A program made the position numbers and the translations under genes. The notes beneath the pieces are model-generated. The model worked only from the letters and a program-made list of their open reading frames with translations, searched no databases and was not told the DNA's origin. From a virus, in the IMG/VR virus record IMGVR_UViG_3300008450_006936, positions 1-48,506 of that record: 48,506 nt of DNA; one strand, written 5' to 3'. Position 1 is the stretch's first letter. Each line of letters opens with the position of its first letter. This document shows positions 20,413 to 29,164 of the stretch, one piece after another.

Positions 20413-20420
20413 TAAATATA
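20413..20420 (-). promoter_or_regulatory. TATATTTA motif before the 20382 start
   Basis: Minus-strand TATATTTA lies 30 bases upstream of ATG 20382 in a short gap after the ferredoxin gene. No TTG occurs at the 20-base spacing, so this is either a weak or a phage-type promoter, or chance. Confidence 0.3.
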
Positions 20421-20424
20421 AGTA

Positions 20425-20748
20425 TTAAATTTTTTTGAAAAATACTTGTCCATAAAATTCATAATTTTTATGAACTGATATTTCATCTCCCACTTCAATA
20501 GCTTCATCTTCATCTCTGTAGATGGCATCGACTGGACATTCAGGTATACACGCACCACATAAGATACATTCTTCCGGATTGATATAAAGTTGTCCTCCTG
20601 GAAATAATTCTTTATTCTTACCCCCACTACCAACCTCATATCCCATTCCCGTAATATTAATTGGTCCATTAATACAATCTACTGGGCATACATCAACACA
20701 TGCAGTATCCATACAATCAACACAACTAGCGCCAATGATAAAACTCAT
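20425..20748 (-). CDS. Ferredoxin with two Fe-S clusters (7Fe or 8Fe type)
   Basis: A 107-residue electron carrier. Cys positions C9, C12, C17, C21 and C25 in CVDCMDTACVDVCPVDC, and C61, C64, C67 and C71 in CILCGACIPECP, match the bacterial 7Fe ferredoxins (Azotobacter FdI type: one [3Fe-4S] and one [4Fe-4S]); because C12 is present, a second 4Fe cluster is also possible. A roughly 20-residue Gly-rich insertion (GMGYEVGSGGKNKELF) separates the two motifs, as in some Bacteroidota ferredoxins. It could feed electrons to an oxygenase or to host enzymes during infection. It starts three bases after the stop of the preceding small gene. Confidence 0.93.
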   Translation of the reverse strand: MSFIIGASCVDCMDTACVDVCPVDCINGPINITGMGYEVGSGGKNKELFPGGQLYINPEECILCGACIPECPVDAIYRDEDEAIEVGDEISVHKNYEFYGQVFFKKI

Positions 20749-20751
20749 ATT

Positions 20752-21000
20752 TTATAACCAAGATGATGGTGAAATTGAAGATTTTGATTTATCAACAATT
20801 GTTCTTTCCGAAAGTGGTGAACCCAAAGGTCTTTGATAAATAGTCTCACCCTTATCAGGTGATTCGTAGATATATTTGCCTTCTACTAATTTCATATATT
20901 CTTCTATTTTTTGTTGATGTTCGTAATACAATTTTCTAACTTGTTTACCCAATTCCATATCGTTTGAATACTCTTTAACTAATTCAATTACCTCTTTCAT
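20752..21000 (-). CDS. Small helical hypothetical protein
   Basis: An 82-residue protein using ATG 21000, whose ATGA overlaps the stop of the cytidylyltransferase gene; an upstream in-frame start at 21033 lies deep in that gene and is less likely. The first half is a charged amphipathic helix (MKEVIELVKEYSNDMELGKQ...), the second half is short loops with GSPLSERTIVDKSKSS and ends SSWL. The tail SSSWL also occurs near the end of the upstream protein. Function unknown. Confidence 0.65.
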   Translation of the reverse strand: MKEVIELVKEYSNDMELGKQVRKLYYEHQQKIEEYMKLVEGKYIYESPDKGETIYQRPLGSPLSERTIVDKSKSSISPSSWL

Positions 21001-21476
21001 AGTGCTAAATTTAAATATTTTTCCAATAACCAAGATGATGATTGAACTTTATCACCAAGCCCCCATACCGAATCAATTCCTAATAAATCACACACTGAAT
21101 TTTCAGGAGTAGTAGTTTCGGTTCTATCACCACCATTACCAAATGCAACGGCACCTTTTGATAGTTCACCATGTTCTCTTATATACTTTCTTCTGGAAGC
21201 ATCGATAAAATCAACTGCAGTATTATCTAAATGGTCCTTTGGGTTCATAACATAAACCCAATCTACATTTTTAAGATTACTCATTATGAATGCTCTTTCT
21301 TTTTCATCCATAAATGCTTTACCTTTTTTTCGTTTTAGCCATGCATCATTATTTAACCCAATCCAAACTTCATCTGCAAGTTCTTTTGCGTTATTGATAC
21401 ATTCAATGTGACCTTTATGGACCGGGTCAAACCCACCACTAATTAAGATAACTTTGTATTTTTTAGTCTTCGCCAT
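20997..21476 (-). CDS. Cytidylyltransferase-fold nucleotidyltransferase (HldE-C/TagD-like)
   Basis: A 159-residue enzyme of the nucleotidyltransferase superfamily. ISGGFDPVHKGH (about 12-23) is the HxGH nucleotide-binding motif; LADEVWIGLNNDAWLKRKKG (about 33-52) and FMDEKERAFIMSNLKNVDWVY (about 55-75) match ADP-heptose synthase C-terminal domains and glycerol-3-phosphate cytidylyltransferase. The family ISxTxxR end is replaced by SSSWLLEKYL. It probably makes an NDP-sugar or CDP-polyol from NTP and a sugar phosphate. With the HddA-like kinase at 25696 it could form a short heptose-activation pathway; the substrate is inference. It overlaps its upstream gene by 14 bases. Confidence 0.85.
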   Translation of the reverse strand: MAKTKKYKVILISGGFDPVHKGHIECINNAKELADEVWIGLNNDAWLKRKKGKAFMDEKERAFIMSNLKNVDWVYVMNPKDHLDNTAVDFIDASRRKYIREHGELSKGAVAFGNGGDRTETTTPENSVCDLLGIDSVWGLGDKVQSSSWLLEKYLNLAL

Positions 21477-21711
21477 ATAATGAGAATCGTTTAATTTCTT
21501 TCTCTACTTCCGCTTGCTTAACTATTTCTACGGTTCCTTTTCTTGCTTCAATATAAAAATTAGTATCTCCATCTTGTTGATACCATCCTTCTAACGCGTC
21601 AGTTAGAGATGGGTAAATAGTTTTTTTAGAACCATCGGCAAATACCCATCTATCTCCAGGTGGTACTCTTTTAAGAACGAGTATTCTTTCTTCTTTAATT
21701 TCCTTTTCCAT
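21463..21711 (-). CDS. Small hypothetical protein
   Basis: An 82-residue soluble protein with an acidic/basic start, a VPPGDRWVFADGSKKTIYPSL segment and a helical DALEGWYQQDG part; a short beta-strand-rich core ends in EKEIKRFSLYGED. No family recognised. It overlaps the cytidylyltransferase gene by 14 bases and the upstream glycosyltransferase-like gene by 17 bases, so it is embedded in a tightly coupled run. Confidence 0.65.
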   Translation of the reverse strand: MEKEIKEERILVLKRVPPGDRWVFADGSKKTIYPSLTDALEGWYQQDGDTNFYIEARKGTVEIVKQAEVEKEIKRFSLYGED

Positions 21712-22822
21712 TTTTTATTAAATTTAAAACATCTTCTTTTTTATGATAACTATTCAATAACTCTTTAAATAATTTAGTATTATTTTTTAACTTTTCACCG
21801 TATTTTCCCATAAGATAACTATGAATCAGATTATTATCATTTAATTTATATTTTAATTCTTTTAAGAAAATTGATGTATCAATCACCGACTGTTCCATAG
21901 CTGAATACGATAGAATACCATCCGCGTACCCAACCGTTTGTGGTACTTCTTTTTCTTGATTATAAAATTCACAATTTAAAAACCAAAACCCCATGTCAAC
22001 CAAATGTTTAAATAATTTAGTTGGTCCATACCAAATAAAGAAAATTTCTTCTTCTGAAAAACATATAGCTTTTAGTGTTTTTTCGGTAATATATTGTCTA
22101 CCATGCATTTTATTATCCGGATTTTCTTCATTTCCGTTTGAATGTAATGTTTCAAAAATTACATTACAAACACTAGTTGTAAAATCTAGATATGATGTTA
22201 TGTGGGTATTTCCCCAATGACCAAACAAAGTGTATGGTTGTAATAATAATTTTAAATTGTAATCATTTGAGTTATATGATGTGAAATCAAATTGTACTAT
22301 GTTTTTAATTTGTAAATATAAATAATTTCGATGATTTTTGTGTGAATTAACACCATCAATTGGCTTATGATATATTCCTAATAAATTATTTTTTTTATCA
22401 AATTTGTAATAATTTAGAAAATTAAATCCATACTGATAATAGAAATATATCAAATTAAATATGGGTTCATAATAAAAATTAGGATGCTCAAATGAAATAG
22501 ATGCCGAAGATAAACATATATTTCCGGCATCTAAATATTCCTTTAAAGCTTGATTACTTACATGATAATTTTCTACAGTTTGTGTTTGTATCAGTCTATC
22601 AAATCCTGTAAAATTCTTCCATTCTTGAAAAGTATGAAATAATCGTATCTTATAATCACATTCCTCTATATCTTTATATTTATGTGAAAATATGTACTCA
22701 TCATTTTTATAAAAAAATGAAAAAGTATTTGAATCATTTTCCAAATTAAATTTGCCATCAGAAAATGCGTATAGTAATGCTATACAATCTTCATACGAAC
22801 AATATAGAAGACCTATTTTCAT
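21695..22822 (-). CDS. Glycosyltransferase-like protein
   Basis: A 375-residue soluble protein rich in Phe, Tyr and Asn. The C-terminal half has RQYITEKTLKAICFSEEEIFFIW (about 243-265) followed by a LVDMGFWFLN turn, resembling the ITEKTFKPI/G-P segment that binds the nucleotide sugar in fucosyltransferase-like viral glycosyltransferases. The N-terminal half carries SFEHPNFYYEP and HSHKNHR-type segments and is not recognised. The stop overlaps the next gene; the start overlaps the stop of the DUF4494-like gene upstream by one base. Donor and acceptor are unknown; the family call is moderate. Confidence 0.55.
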   Translation of the reverse strand: MKIGLLYCSYEDCIALLYAFSDGKFNLENDSNTFSFFYKNDEYIFSHKYKDIEECDYKIRLFHTFQEWKNFTGFDRLIQTQTVENYHVSNQALKEYLDAGNICLSSASISFEHPNFYYEPIFNLIYFYYQYGFNFLNYYKFDKKNNLLGIYHKPIDGVNSHKNHRNYLYLQIKNIVQFDFTSYNSNDYNLKLLLQPYTLFGHWGNTHITSYLDFTTSVCNVIFETLHSNGNEENPDNKMHGRQYITEKTLKAICFSEEEIFFIWYGPTKLFKHLVDMGFWFLNCEFYNQEKEVPQTVGYADGILSYSAMEQSVIDTSIFLKELKYKLNDNNLIHSYLMGKYGEKLKNNTKLFKELLNSYHKKEDVLNLIKNGKGN

Positions 22823-23028
22823 TAAAATACTTCAATAATTCTAGTTTCACTAACTTTTACTACTTCATATTCTAAATTAACACCTTCTGATACAAATTTG
22901 TTAACCAATTTTGCTTCTGCTTCTGTTACCGAAAGTGCATCTACTAAATAGTTTTCTTTGTTCTTTTTGATTTTACCTTTCGCATCTTCTACTTCCACTG
23001 CTACTAGTACTGAATAAAACTTTGCCAT
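22822..23028 (-). CDS. DUF4494-like small protein
   Basis: A 68-residue protein with a beta-rich start (MAKFYSVLVAVEVEDAKGK), then NYLVDALSVTEAEAKLVNKF and a C-terminal strand pair (YEVVKVSETRIIEVF). The YLVDALSxTEAEA segment recalls DUF4494 proteins of Bacteroidota, which have an unknown role; this phage version is about half the length of those. It is the first gene after GroEL, 36 bases away, and may be cotranscribed with it. Confidence 0.65.
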   Translation of the reverse strand: MAKFYSVLVAVEVEDAKGKIKKNKENYLVDALSVTEAEAKLVNKFVSEGVNLEYEVVKVSETRIIEVF

Positions 23029-23064
23029 AATTTTTGTTTTTTATTTGTTGTTTGATTTAAATTT

Positions 23065-24708
<1,644 letters not shown>

Positions 24709-24712
24709 TCAA

Positions 24713-24743
24713 CGAATATAATAGAAATATTTTAATTTTCCAA
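24713..24743 (-). promoter_or_regulatory. Promoter TTG-N20-TATATTCG for GroEL
   Basis: On the minus strand TTG (24741-24743) and TATATTCG (24713-24720) are 20 bases apart, close to Bacteroidota TTG/TAnnTTTG, with about 28 bases to the GroEL start. The -33 part sits at the end of the 56-aa gene. No CIRCE-type inverted repeat was seen. Confidence 0.6.
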
Positions 24744-24744
24744 G

Positions 24745-24915
24745 CTATCTCCCTCTTCTTATTCGAATTTCTAATTCTTTTAAATAGGATGCTTTCCATT
24801 TATGTTCAACAGATATAGGTCCATGTGGAAATTTACTTAAATCATATTTCCAAATAGAAACACAATCCCTATCTTCAAAAATATGCTCAAATTTTTTAGA
24901 TTTTTCTAAACTCAT
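24745..24915 (-). CDS. Small hypothetical protein (56 aa)
   Basis: ATG at 24915 overlaps the stop of the SGNH gene (ATGA) and the frame ends with TAG at 24745-24747. The product begins MSLEKSKKFEHIFEDRD and ends in a very basic tail (EIRIRRGR); it contains CVSIWKYDLSKFPHGPIS and VEHKWKASYLKEL. It fills the otherwise empty gap before GroEL, and the coupled start supports it. No family is recognised. Confidence 0.6.
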   Translation of the reverse strand: MSLEKSKKFEHIFEDRDCVSIWKYDLSKFPHGPISVEHKWKASYLKELEIRIRRGR

Positions 24916-25673
24916 TGATTAAAATATTCTGAATTAGTTTGTATAATGTAATCTGCAAAAGATTTATGCATTCTGGTTGACCAATGATGGTCACCCTGTA
25001 CACCAATTTCACCATTCGTTTCTTTCCATACATCATTCAATGATTCCCAGAACCCTAAATTATAAGTTATTTCATTCTTACCGATTACACATCCTGCACC
25101 ATACTCATCTGTCCAACTATAATATAATAATTTAAATGGTACATACGATTGTACTGATTTTAAAATACAATTCCAATTATCTACAAATGCTTTAGACGTA
25201 TTTATCATTTGAGATATGTTCGCAAAATTAGGTTCTTTATCAGGTGCGTTGGGTTGAAATATTTTTGGATTGATATAATCTAATGGAGATTCCAAACGCC
25301 ACTCTTCATCAGCCATGAGTGACCTGTCTTTTGTAATAGATGTATACGCGGCTCCTCCAATCATTGAATTCATGTTTAAATTCGATATTTTATTAGCGGA
25401 CAAATCATCGGACCATTCTACATCTACATATGGGGTTTCTAATGGTAATCTAAATCTACTCAATGTTGGTAACATTAAAATAACAATATCATTTGATTGT
25501 ATTTTATGTAATTTCTGTAAAAATATGTCAAATATAGTTTGAATATCTCTACTACCACGCGAGGATACATAATAATGCTCACCAATAAATTGCTTACAAA
25601 TTTTAGAAATCCAAGCATTTGGGCCTCCGCCTGTGAAACTATCTCCTATAATCCAAAGTTTTCTATTATCCAT
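24912..25673 (-). CDS. SGNH/GDSL-family hydrolase-like protein (copy 1)
   Basis: A 253-residue soluble protein. WIIGDSFTGGGPNAW (about 7-21) is block I with the nucleophile Ser; YYVSSRGSRDIQTIFD supplies the Gly of block II (SRGSRD); NDIVILMLPTLSRFR stands at block III; and GDHHWSTRMHKSFADYI (about 226-242) holds the Asp-x-His pair of block V. SGNH enzymes cut or transfer acyl or acetyl esters, often on sugars. Two related proteins lie at 41703 and 44542. The lack of a signal peptide puts it in the cytoplasm. It may modify sugars made by the glycan island. A promoter directly precedes it. Confidence 0.75.
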   Translation of the reverse strand: MDNRKLWIIGDSFTGGGPNAWISKICKQFIGEHYYVSSRGSRDIQTIFDIFLQKLHKIQSNDIVILMLPTLSRFRLPLETPYVDVEWSDDLSANKISNLNMNSMIGGAAYTSITKDRSLMADEEWRLESPLDYINPKIFQPNAPDKEPNFANISQMINTSKAFVDNWNCILKSVQSYVPFKLLYYSWTDEYGAGCVIGKNEITYNLGFWESLNDVWKETNGEIGVQGDHHWSTRMHKSFADYIIQTNSEYFNQ

Positions 25674-25677
25674 TTTG

Positions 25678-25708
25678 TAAATATAGTAATAAAAATTAAA
25701 TTTGCCAA
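25678..25708 (-). promoter_or_regulatory. Promoter TTG-N20-TATATTTA before SGNH copy 1
   Basis: TTG (25706-25708) and TATATTTA (25678-25685) are 20 bases apart, with TACTATATTTAC identical to the promoter at 141-171. The -7 box ends only four bases before ATG 25673, so a transcript starting at the usual distance would be leaderless or nearly so. Confidence 0.5.
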
Positions 25709-26727
25709 GTCCTTATACCAAATTTATTCCAAGTAAATGGTTGATGATGCCCCATATTTAATTTATTTAACTCATTTATCACTTTATATTTAGTATTAGT
25801 TGGACAATAGAAAAACATAAATCCTCCTCCTCCTGCTCCACTTATTTTTCCACCAGTGGAACCTGCTTTGATTGCTGTTTCGTATAACAATTCTATTTCA
25901 GGTGTACTGATTCCCTTTGCTAACATTTTCTTTTGTTGAAATCCGTAATCTAGTATTTCACCTAACCCATCTATATTACCCTTAATTAAACAATCCTTTA
26001 TCATTTTAGCCTGCTCAACTAATGCATGTAATGAAAGTAAAGATGTTGTATTATTATTGTTTATCTTCTGTAATTGTTCCGTCAATACATCAGAACTATT
26101 TCTAGTAAAGTTTGTAAAATAAAGTAAAATGTTATTTTCCAATTCATCTTGTACTTTATCTTTAATTCTGATTGGATTTACAATTACGTCGTTTCCTCTA
26201 AATTCCATATAGTTGAATCCACCAAATGCTGCCGCGTATTGGTCTTGCTTACCACCATTTTCTTTCAATTCAACTCTTTCAATTTGAATTGCCATTTCAG
26301 CAATATCATATTCTCCCAATGGTAAGTTGAATAATTCCATGTAAACACCAATTAAAGAAACTATAAGAGTAGATGAAGTGCCTAACCCACTACCTGTTGG
26401 TACATCTTGATTTGAAATTATATCACATCCAAATGGTTCTATATTAAATCGTTTACAGATGTGATTGTGAGTTGCTTTAAAGAGTTTCAATCCGTAAGAA
26501 CAATCCAATTCATCACTGAAATCGTGCTCTTCGTATTCATCCTTATTTACCCATTTAAATGTAACTTTGGTATCATCCCTCAATTCTAAAGAAGTATGGG
26601 TAAATAAACGAATAGTTGTATTGATTACTGCACCGACATGACTTTTTGTATATGATGGCATATCGGTTCCTCCACCTCCAAAACTAATTCGAAATGGAAC
26701 TTTACTCCTATATATCTTCTTCTTCAT
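25696..26727 (-). CDS. GHMP sugar kinase (D-glycero-D-manno-heptose 7-phosphate kinase-like)
   Basis: A GHMP-superfamily kinase of 343 residues from ATG 26727 (MKKKIYRSKVPFRIS); starts 12 or 21 bases upstream are also possible. PFRISFGGGGTDMPSY near the start and the ATP loop DVPTGSGLGTSSTLIVSL (about 107-124) are typical of HddA and of fucokinase domains, as is GGKQDQYAAAFGGFNYMEF; the end has the GGKISGAGGGGFMFFYCP phosphate loop. HddA phosphorylates C1 of heptose 7-phosphate on the way to GDP-heptose for surface glycans. It overlaps the degenerate HNH gene by 20 bases. A linked nucleotidyltransferase lies at 20997. Exact sugar is not proven; fucose or other hexoses are possible. Confidence 0.85.
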   Translation of the reverse strand: MKKKIYRSKVPFRISFGGGGTDMPSYTKSHVGAVINTTIRLFTHTSLELRDDTKVTFKWVNKDEYEEHDFSDELDCSYGLKLFKATHNHICKRFNIEPFGCDIISNQDVPTGSGLGTSSTLIVSLIGVYMELFNLPLGEYDIAEMAIQIERVELKENGGKQDQYAAAFGGFNYMEFRGNDVIVNPIRIKDKVQDELENNILLYFTNFTRNSSDVLTEQLQKINNNNTTSLLSLHALVEQAKMIKDCLIKGNIDGLGEILDYGFQQKKMLAKGISTPEIELLYETAIKAGSTGGKISGAGGGGFMFFYCPTNTKYKVINELNKLNMGHHQPFTWNKFGIRTWQI

Positions 26728-27268
26728 CGGGTATTCCATTTTCTGCATACCAATTTTTTACGTTACGTTCTCCTACTAATAGGAAAAAACAATTATAACA
26801 AAGTGGTCTAATATTATCCAATACCCTATTGTTTAAATTCCCATCCAAAAAATCAATTAAAAGAGGCATTTTACCATCTGTAATTCTTTCTTCACTAAAT
26901 CCGCAACTAGAACATACCTTTGGAACATACCCACTATCAAATAATTTATTTTTAAATTTATGTAATGGATATTTTAAATGTTTTCCAGCAATCAAATCAT
27001 CTATGTGATATTTTTTATTTCGAATAGTTTTGGTTCGTTCTATCCCAACACCAAACGGATTTTTTAAATCTTCAAATATACCATATAATTTAGCATACTT
27101 TTTATATGTGTTGTAAGATACACCCAATACTCTAGCTGCTTCAAATGCCGATTTGGATTGAGCCTGTGCTGCTTTTATTTGAGATTCTAAAATTGGTTTT
27201 GCACCTAATCCTCTTTTTGTGATTCTAATTTCAAGATTAGGAAAAAATCCATCTGTTTCATTTTCCAT
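26708..27268 (-). CDS. Degenerate HNH-type protein with DNA-binding N-terminus
   Basis: A 186-residue protein. Residues about 30-65 resemble a helix-turn-helix (SQIKAAQAQSKSAFEAARVLGVSYNTYKKYAKLYGI), as in terminase small subunits or recombinase-like repeats. Residues about 118-170 follow the HNH zinc-finger layout: CSSCGF, then LLIDFLDGNLNNRVLDNIRPLCYNCFFLL. The zinc Cys pairs are kept, but the expected His of IDHxxGN and the His after the second CxxC are both replaced by Phe, so nuclease activity is unlikely. It may be a DNA-binding regulator derived from a homing nuclease. TATATTTA (27281-27288) lies upstream. I recall related proteins in T4-like marine phages. Confidence 0.7.
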   Translation of the reverse strand: MENETDGFFPNLEIRITKRGLGAKPILESQIKAAQAQSKSAFEAARVLGVSYNTYKKYAKLYGIFEDLKNPFGVGIERTKTIRNKKYHIDDLIAGKHLKYPLHKFKNKLFDSGYVPKVCSSCGFSEERITDGKMPLLIDFLDGNLNNRVLDNIRPLCYNCFFLLVGERNVKNWYAENGIPDEEEDI

Positions 27269-27280
27269 ACTAATAACAAT

Positions 27281-27288
27281 TAAATATA
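27281..27288 (-). promoter_or_regulatory. TATATTTA motif before the HNH-like gene
   Basis: TATATTTA on the minus strand lies 12 bases upstream of ATG 27268 in a 54-base gap. A TTG is present but only 15 bases from the box, shorter than the 20-base spacing at stronger sites. Confidence 0.3.
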
Positions 27289-27322
27289 TACATATAAGTA
27301 TATCAAAAGTTATTTTTTAGAA

Positions 27323-27769
27323 TCATACAATATGTTTTATTAGATTTTTAAAAGTATCATCAACTGAATATGATGTATCTAAATTTATAAAAAATTCAAT
27401 TGGTTTTTCGTAATCTAATGCGAAAAAATCTTCCCTACCTCTAATTTTTTTTGTGTGACAATAAATTTCTTGTACTTTACATTCAGATTTAAGTTGCTCT
27501 CTCATTTCTCTATATGGAGAAACTAAACTAATCACAACATCATTGCCACAATTATCCAAATATTTAGCAATGTCAAATGCTTTTTGAATGTTACGCTCTC
27601 TTCCTTCTTTAGAATAATCTTTGTTAGGGAATACTTCTCTCAATTGGTCACCATCTATGTGAAATACAGATTTACGCCAATTCTTTTTATCGGTTTGTAA
27701 CCACATTTGTAACTTTTTAGCCAAAGTGGTTTTTCCACTTCCTGGTTGGCCTGTAAATAGATAAATCAT
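27323..27769 (-). CDS. Adenylylsulfate-kinase-like P-loop kinase
   Basis: A 148-residue kinase with a Walker A loop GQPGSGKTTLA (7-17), then FHIDGDQLREVFPNKDYSKEGRERNIQKAFDIAKYL (about 36-71, shown by the DGDxLRxxF and SxEGRxRN parts) and VVISLVSPYREMREQL, all as in APS kinase CysC, which phosphorylates adenylylsulfate to PAPS. Slightly shorter than host CysC (about 175-200). The lid and APS-contact Phe/Arg cannot be checked here, so it could act on a different small molecule or a 5'-OH end. The start overlaps the stop of the HAD gene by four bases (ATGA-type), giving a phosphatase-kinase pair. No sulfotransferase was recognised nearby. Confidence 0.75.
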   Translation of the reverse strand: MIYLFTGQPGSGKTTLAKKLQMWLQTDKKNWRKSVFHIDGDQLREVFPNKDYSKEGRERNIQKAFDIAKYLDNCGNDVVISLVSPYREMREQLKSECKVQEIYCHTKKIRGREDFFALDYEKPIEFFINLDTSYSVDDTFKNLIKHIV

Positions 27770-28434
27770 AACTTATTATATAACAACGATTTTAGTTTGT
27801 TTACGTTTTCTTCTTTTGGAGCTGGAGGTGTTTCATGTTTAACGTGTCTAACCTTTAGTGCTATGTTTGGATATTTTTTAGATAATGATTGAACTGCTGA
27901 TATATTTTTATGTGAATCGTCTATAAAAAATACATCGGTTACACCATCTTTTATTTTATCTTCAATCCAATCTGCTTTTTTCTGTGGATTTGCATCTGCT
28001 AATGCAACTACATATATACCAGTTAATCCAATATCAGCTAAATATCGTTTGATTGGCATGTAAGCACCTCTTGCAGTTAGTATTACAATTTCTGAACCAC
28101 CAACTCTTACGATGTTTTTAAGTAATCGTGTAACTCCTTTAATTTCCTGTGGTTGGTTTACTTTATCAAAATCAGAAAAATCAAATTTATCACCTTTTTT
28201 TGGTTCATACACTGCGTACTCTCCAGGTGTCAATTTTGATTTTTTTCCGTTTTTGTGTGTAATGTATATGTGTGAATTTGTTTGAACTAAAGTATCATCG
28301 AAATCAAATACTCGTAACTTATCGGATTTAGCTTCGCTTAAAGAATTAAATGCAAATGCGTTTAATCCGGAATATACTTTTCCGAACTCTACCTTCATCC
28401 CATTCCACATTACTGATGTAAAATTATTAACCAT
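27766..28434 (-). CDS. HAD-superfamily phosphatase
   Basis: A 222-residue HAD hydrolase. Motif I is FDFDDTLVQTN (about 43-53, both Asp kept), motif II is IVILTARG (about 115-122), and FFIDDSHKNI (about 170-179) is motif IV. The part before residue 40 (MVNNFTSVMWNGMK...) is an extension; starts at 28410 or 28398 are alternatives. The tail ends EENVNKLKSLLYNKL, recalling the KLKSLL element at the start of the ParB-like protein. Such enzymes remove phosphates from sugars, nucleotides or nucleic-acid ends. Its pairing with the P-loop kinase downstream is reminiscent of the two halves of T4 polynucleotide kinase/phosphatase, although the kinase looks CysC-like. Confidence 0.8.
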   Translation of the reverse strand: MVNNFTSVMWNGMKVEFGKVYSGLNAFAFNSLSEAKSDKLRVFDFDDTLVQTNSHIYITHKNGKKSKLTPGEYAVYEPKKGDKFDFSDFDKVNQPQEIKGVTRLLKNIVRVGGSEIVILTARGAYMPIKRYLADIGLTGIYVVALADANPQKKADWIEDKIKDGVTDVFFIDDSHKNISAVQSLSKKYPNIALKVRHVKHETPPAPKEENVNKLKSLLYNKL

Positions 28435-28744
28435 TTAAAACTTGCTTCTTTGTTTTTGGTATAGCCTTTTCTAACTTATCATTTTCTTTAGTTAGATACT
28501 CCACTTTAACACTCAATGCAGCTACTTCTTTTGTAAGTTGTAATACCATATTACGAAGTTCATCTTTTTCTCTGGATGACTCTTGTAATAAAGTTTCTAA
28601 TTTAGTAATGCGGTCTTTGCAATCATGCTTAATAAAATCATCATCTCTTTCTTTCTTTTGAGCTCGTTTCTCATAATAACGAAACGCAGATGCTCCACCT
28701 AATACTGTTATTGCGGTGATTAATACCGAGTACATATTTTCCAT
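28427..28744 (-). CDS. Membrane-anchored coiled-coil protein
   Basis: A 105-residue protein: N-terminal membrane helix (SVLITAITVLGGASAFRYY), a basic patch (EKRAQKKERDDDF), then a long coiled coil (residues about 45-95, LETLLQESSREKDELRNMV...KEVAALSVKVEYL) and a Lys-rich tail. Layout fits an inner-membrane spanin-like or scaffold protein of T4-like phages. It overlaps the HAD gene by 8 bases and the upstream gene by one base (TAATG). Function unknown. Confidence 0.7.
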   Translation of the reverse strand: MENMYSVLITAITVLGGASAFRYYEKRAQKKERDDDFIKHDCKDRITKLETLLQESSREKDELRNMVLQLTKEVAALSVKVEYLTKENDKLEKAIPKTKKQVLNG

Positions 28745-29118
28745 TATTCTCCGTCTAATTTATGGAAGCCAGTATTGGCTTGGTTAATGAATTGCATTGC
28801 TTGTGAAATGTGGTCGGAAATCCAACCTGGAAGATTCATTTCTTTAGTTCCTATCTTGCCTTTGAGTTCGTTGGCGTTTTTTATTATATCTTCCAATTGA
28901 CCCATAGCCATGCCTACTTCGTGGTCACCGCCTGAATCGGCTTCGTTAAGTTTATGTTTAAGTAATTCTGTCATTTTATTAAACACCTGCTCCCCACCAT
29001 CTTCTCCTAAACGATACGCTCCTCCCAGCTTCTCATACACTTTGATTTTATGAGACATTGGAATATTTTTTTCATTTACAGCTTTCCAAGCTTTTGGATT
29101 GGTTACTTCAAACTTCAT
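28744..29118 (-). CDS. Conserved phage hypothetical, helical
   Basis: A 124-residue soluble, mostly helical protein with the segment LNEADSGGDHEVGMAMGQLEDIIKNANEL (about 58-86, partly quoted) and a GWISDHISQAMQFI helix. I recall DHEVxMAxxQL-type proteins as conserved T4-like phage hypotheticals, possibly virion-associated. It follows a TATATTTATA motif and a 46-base gap and so may start a transcription unit with the coiled-coil, HAD and kinase genes. Confidence 0.7.
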   Translation of the reverse strand: MKFEVTNPKAWKAVNEKNIPMSHKIKVYEKLGGAYRLGEDGGEQVFNKMTELLKHKLNEADSGGDHEVGMAMGQLEDIIKNANELKGKIGTKEMNLPGWISDHISQAMQFINQANTGFHKLDGE

Positions 29119-29141
29119 ATTATATTTGTTGTATATACTGA

Positions 29142-29151
29142 TATAAATATA
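29142..29151 (-). promoter_or_regulatory. TATATTTATA motif before 29118 start
   Basis: Identical ten-base motif to those before 2309, 4221 and 8964, in a 46-base intergenic gap, with about 23 bases to the start codon. No -33 TTG is found. Confidence 0.4.
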
Positions 29152-29164
29152 AATTTTTATTTAA

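Noticed and set aside
20412-20669. Open frame of 85 residues overlapping the ferredoxin
   Set aside because: Shadow frame; the ferredoxin frame has all cluster Cys.
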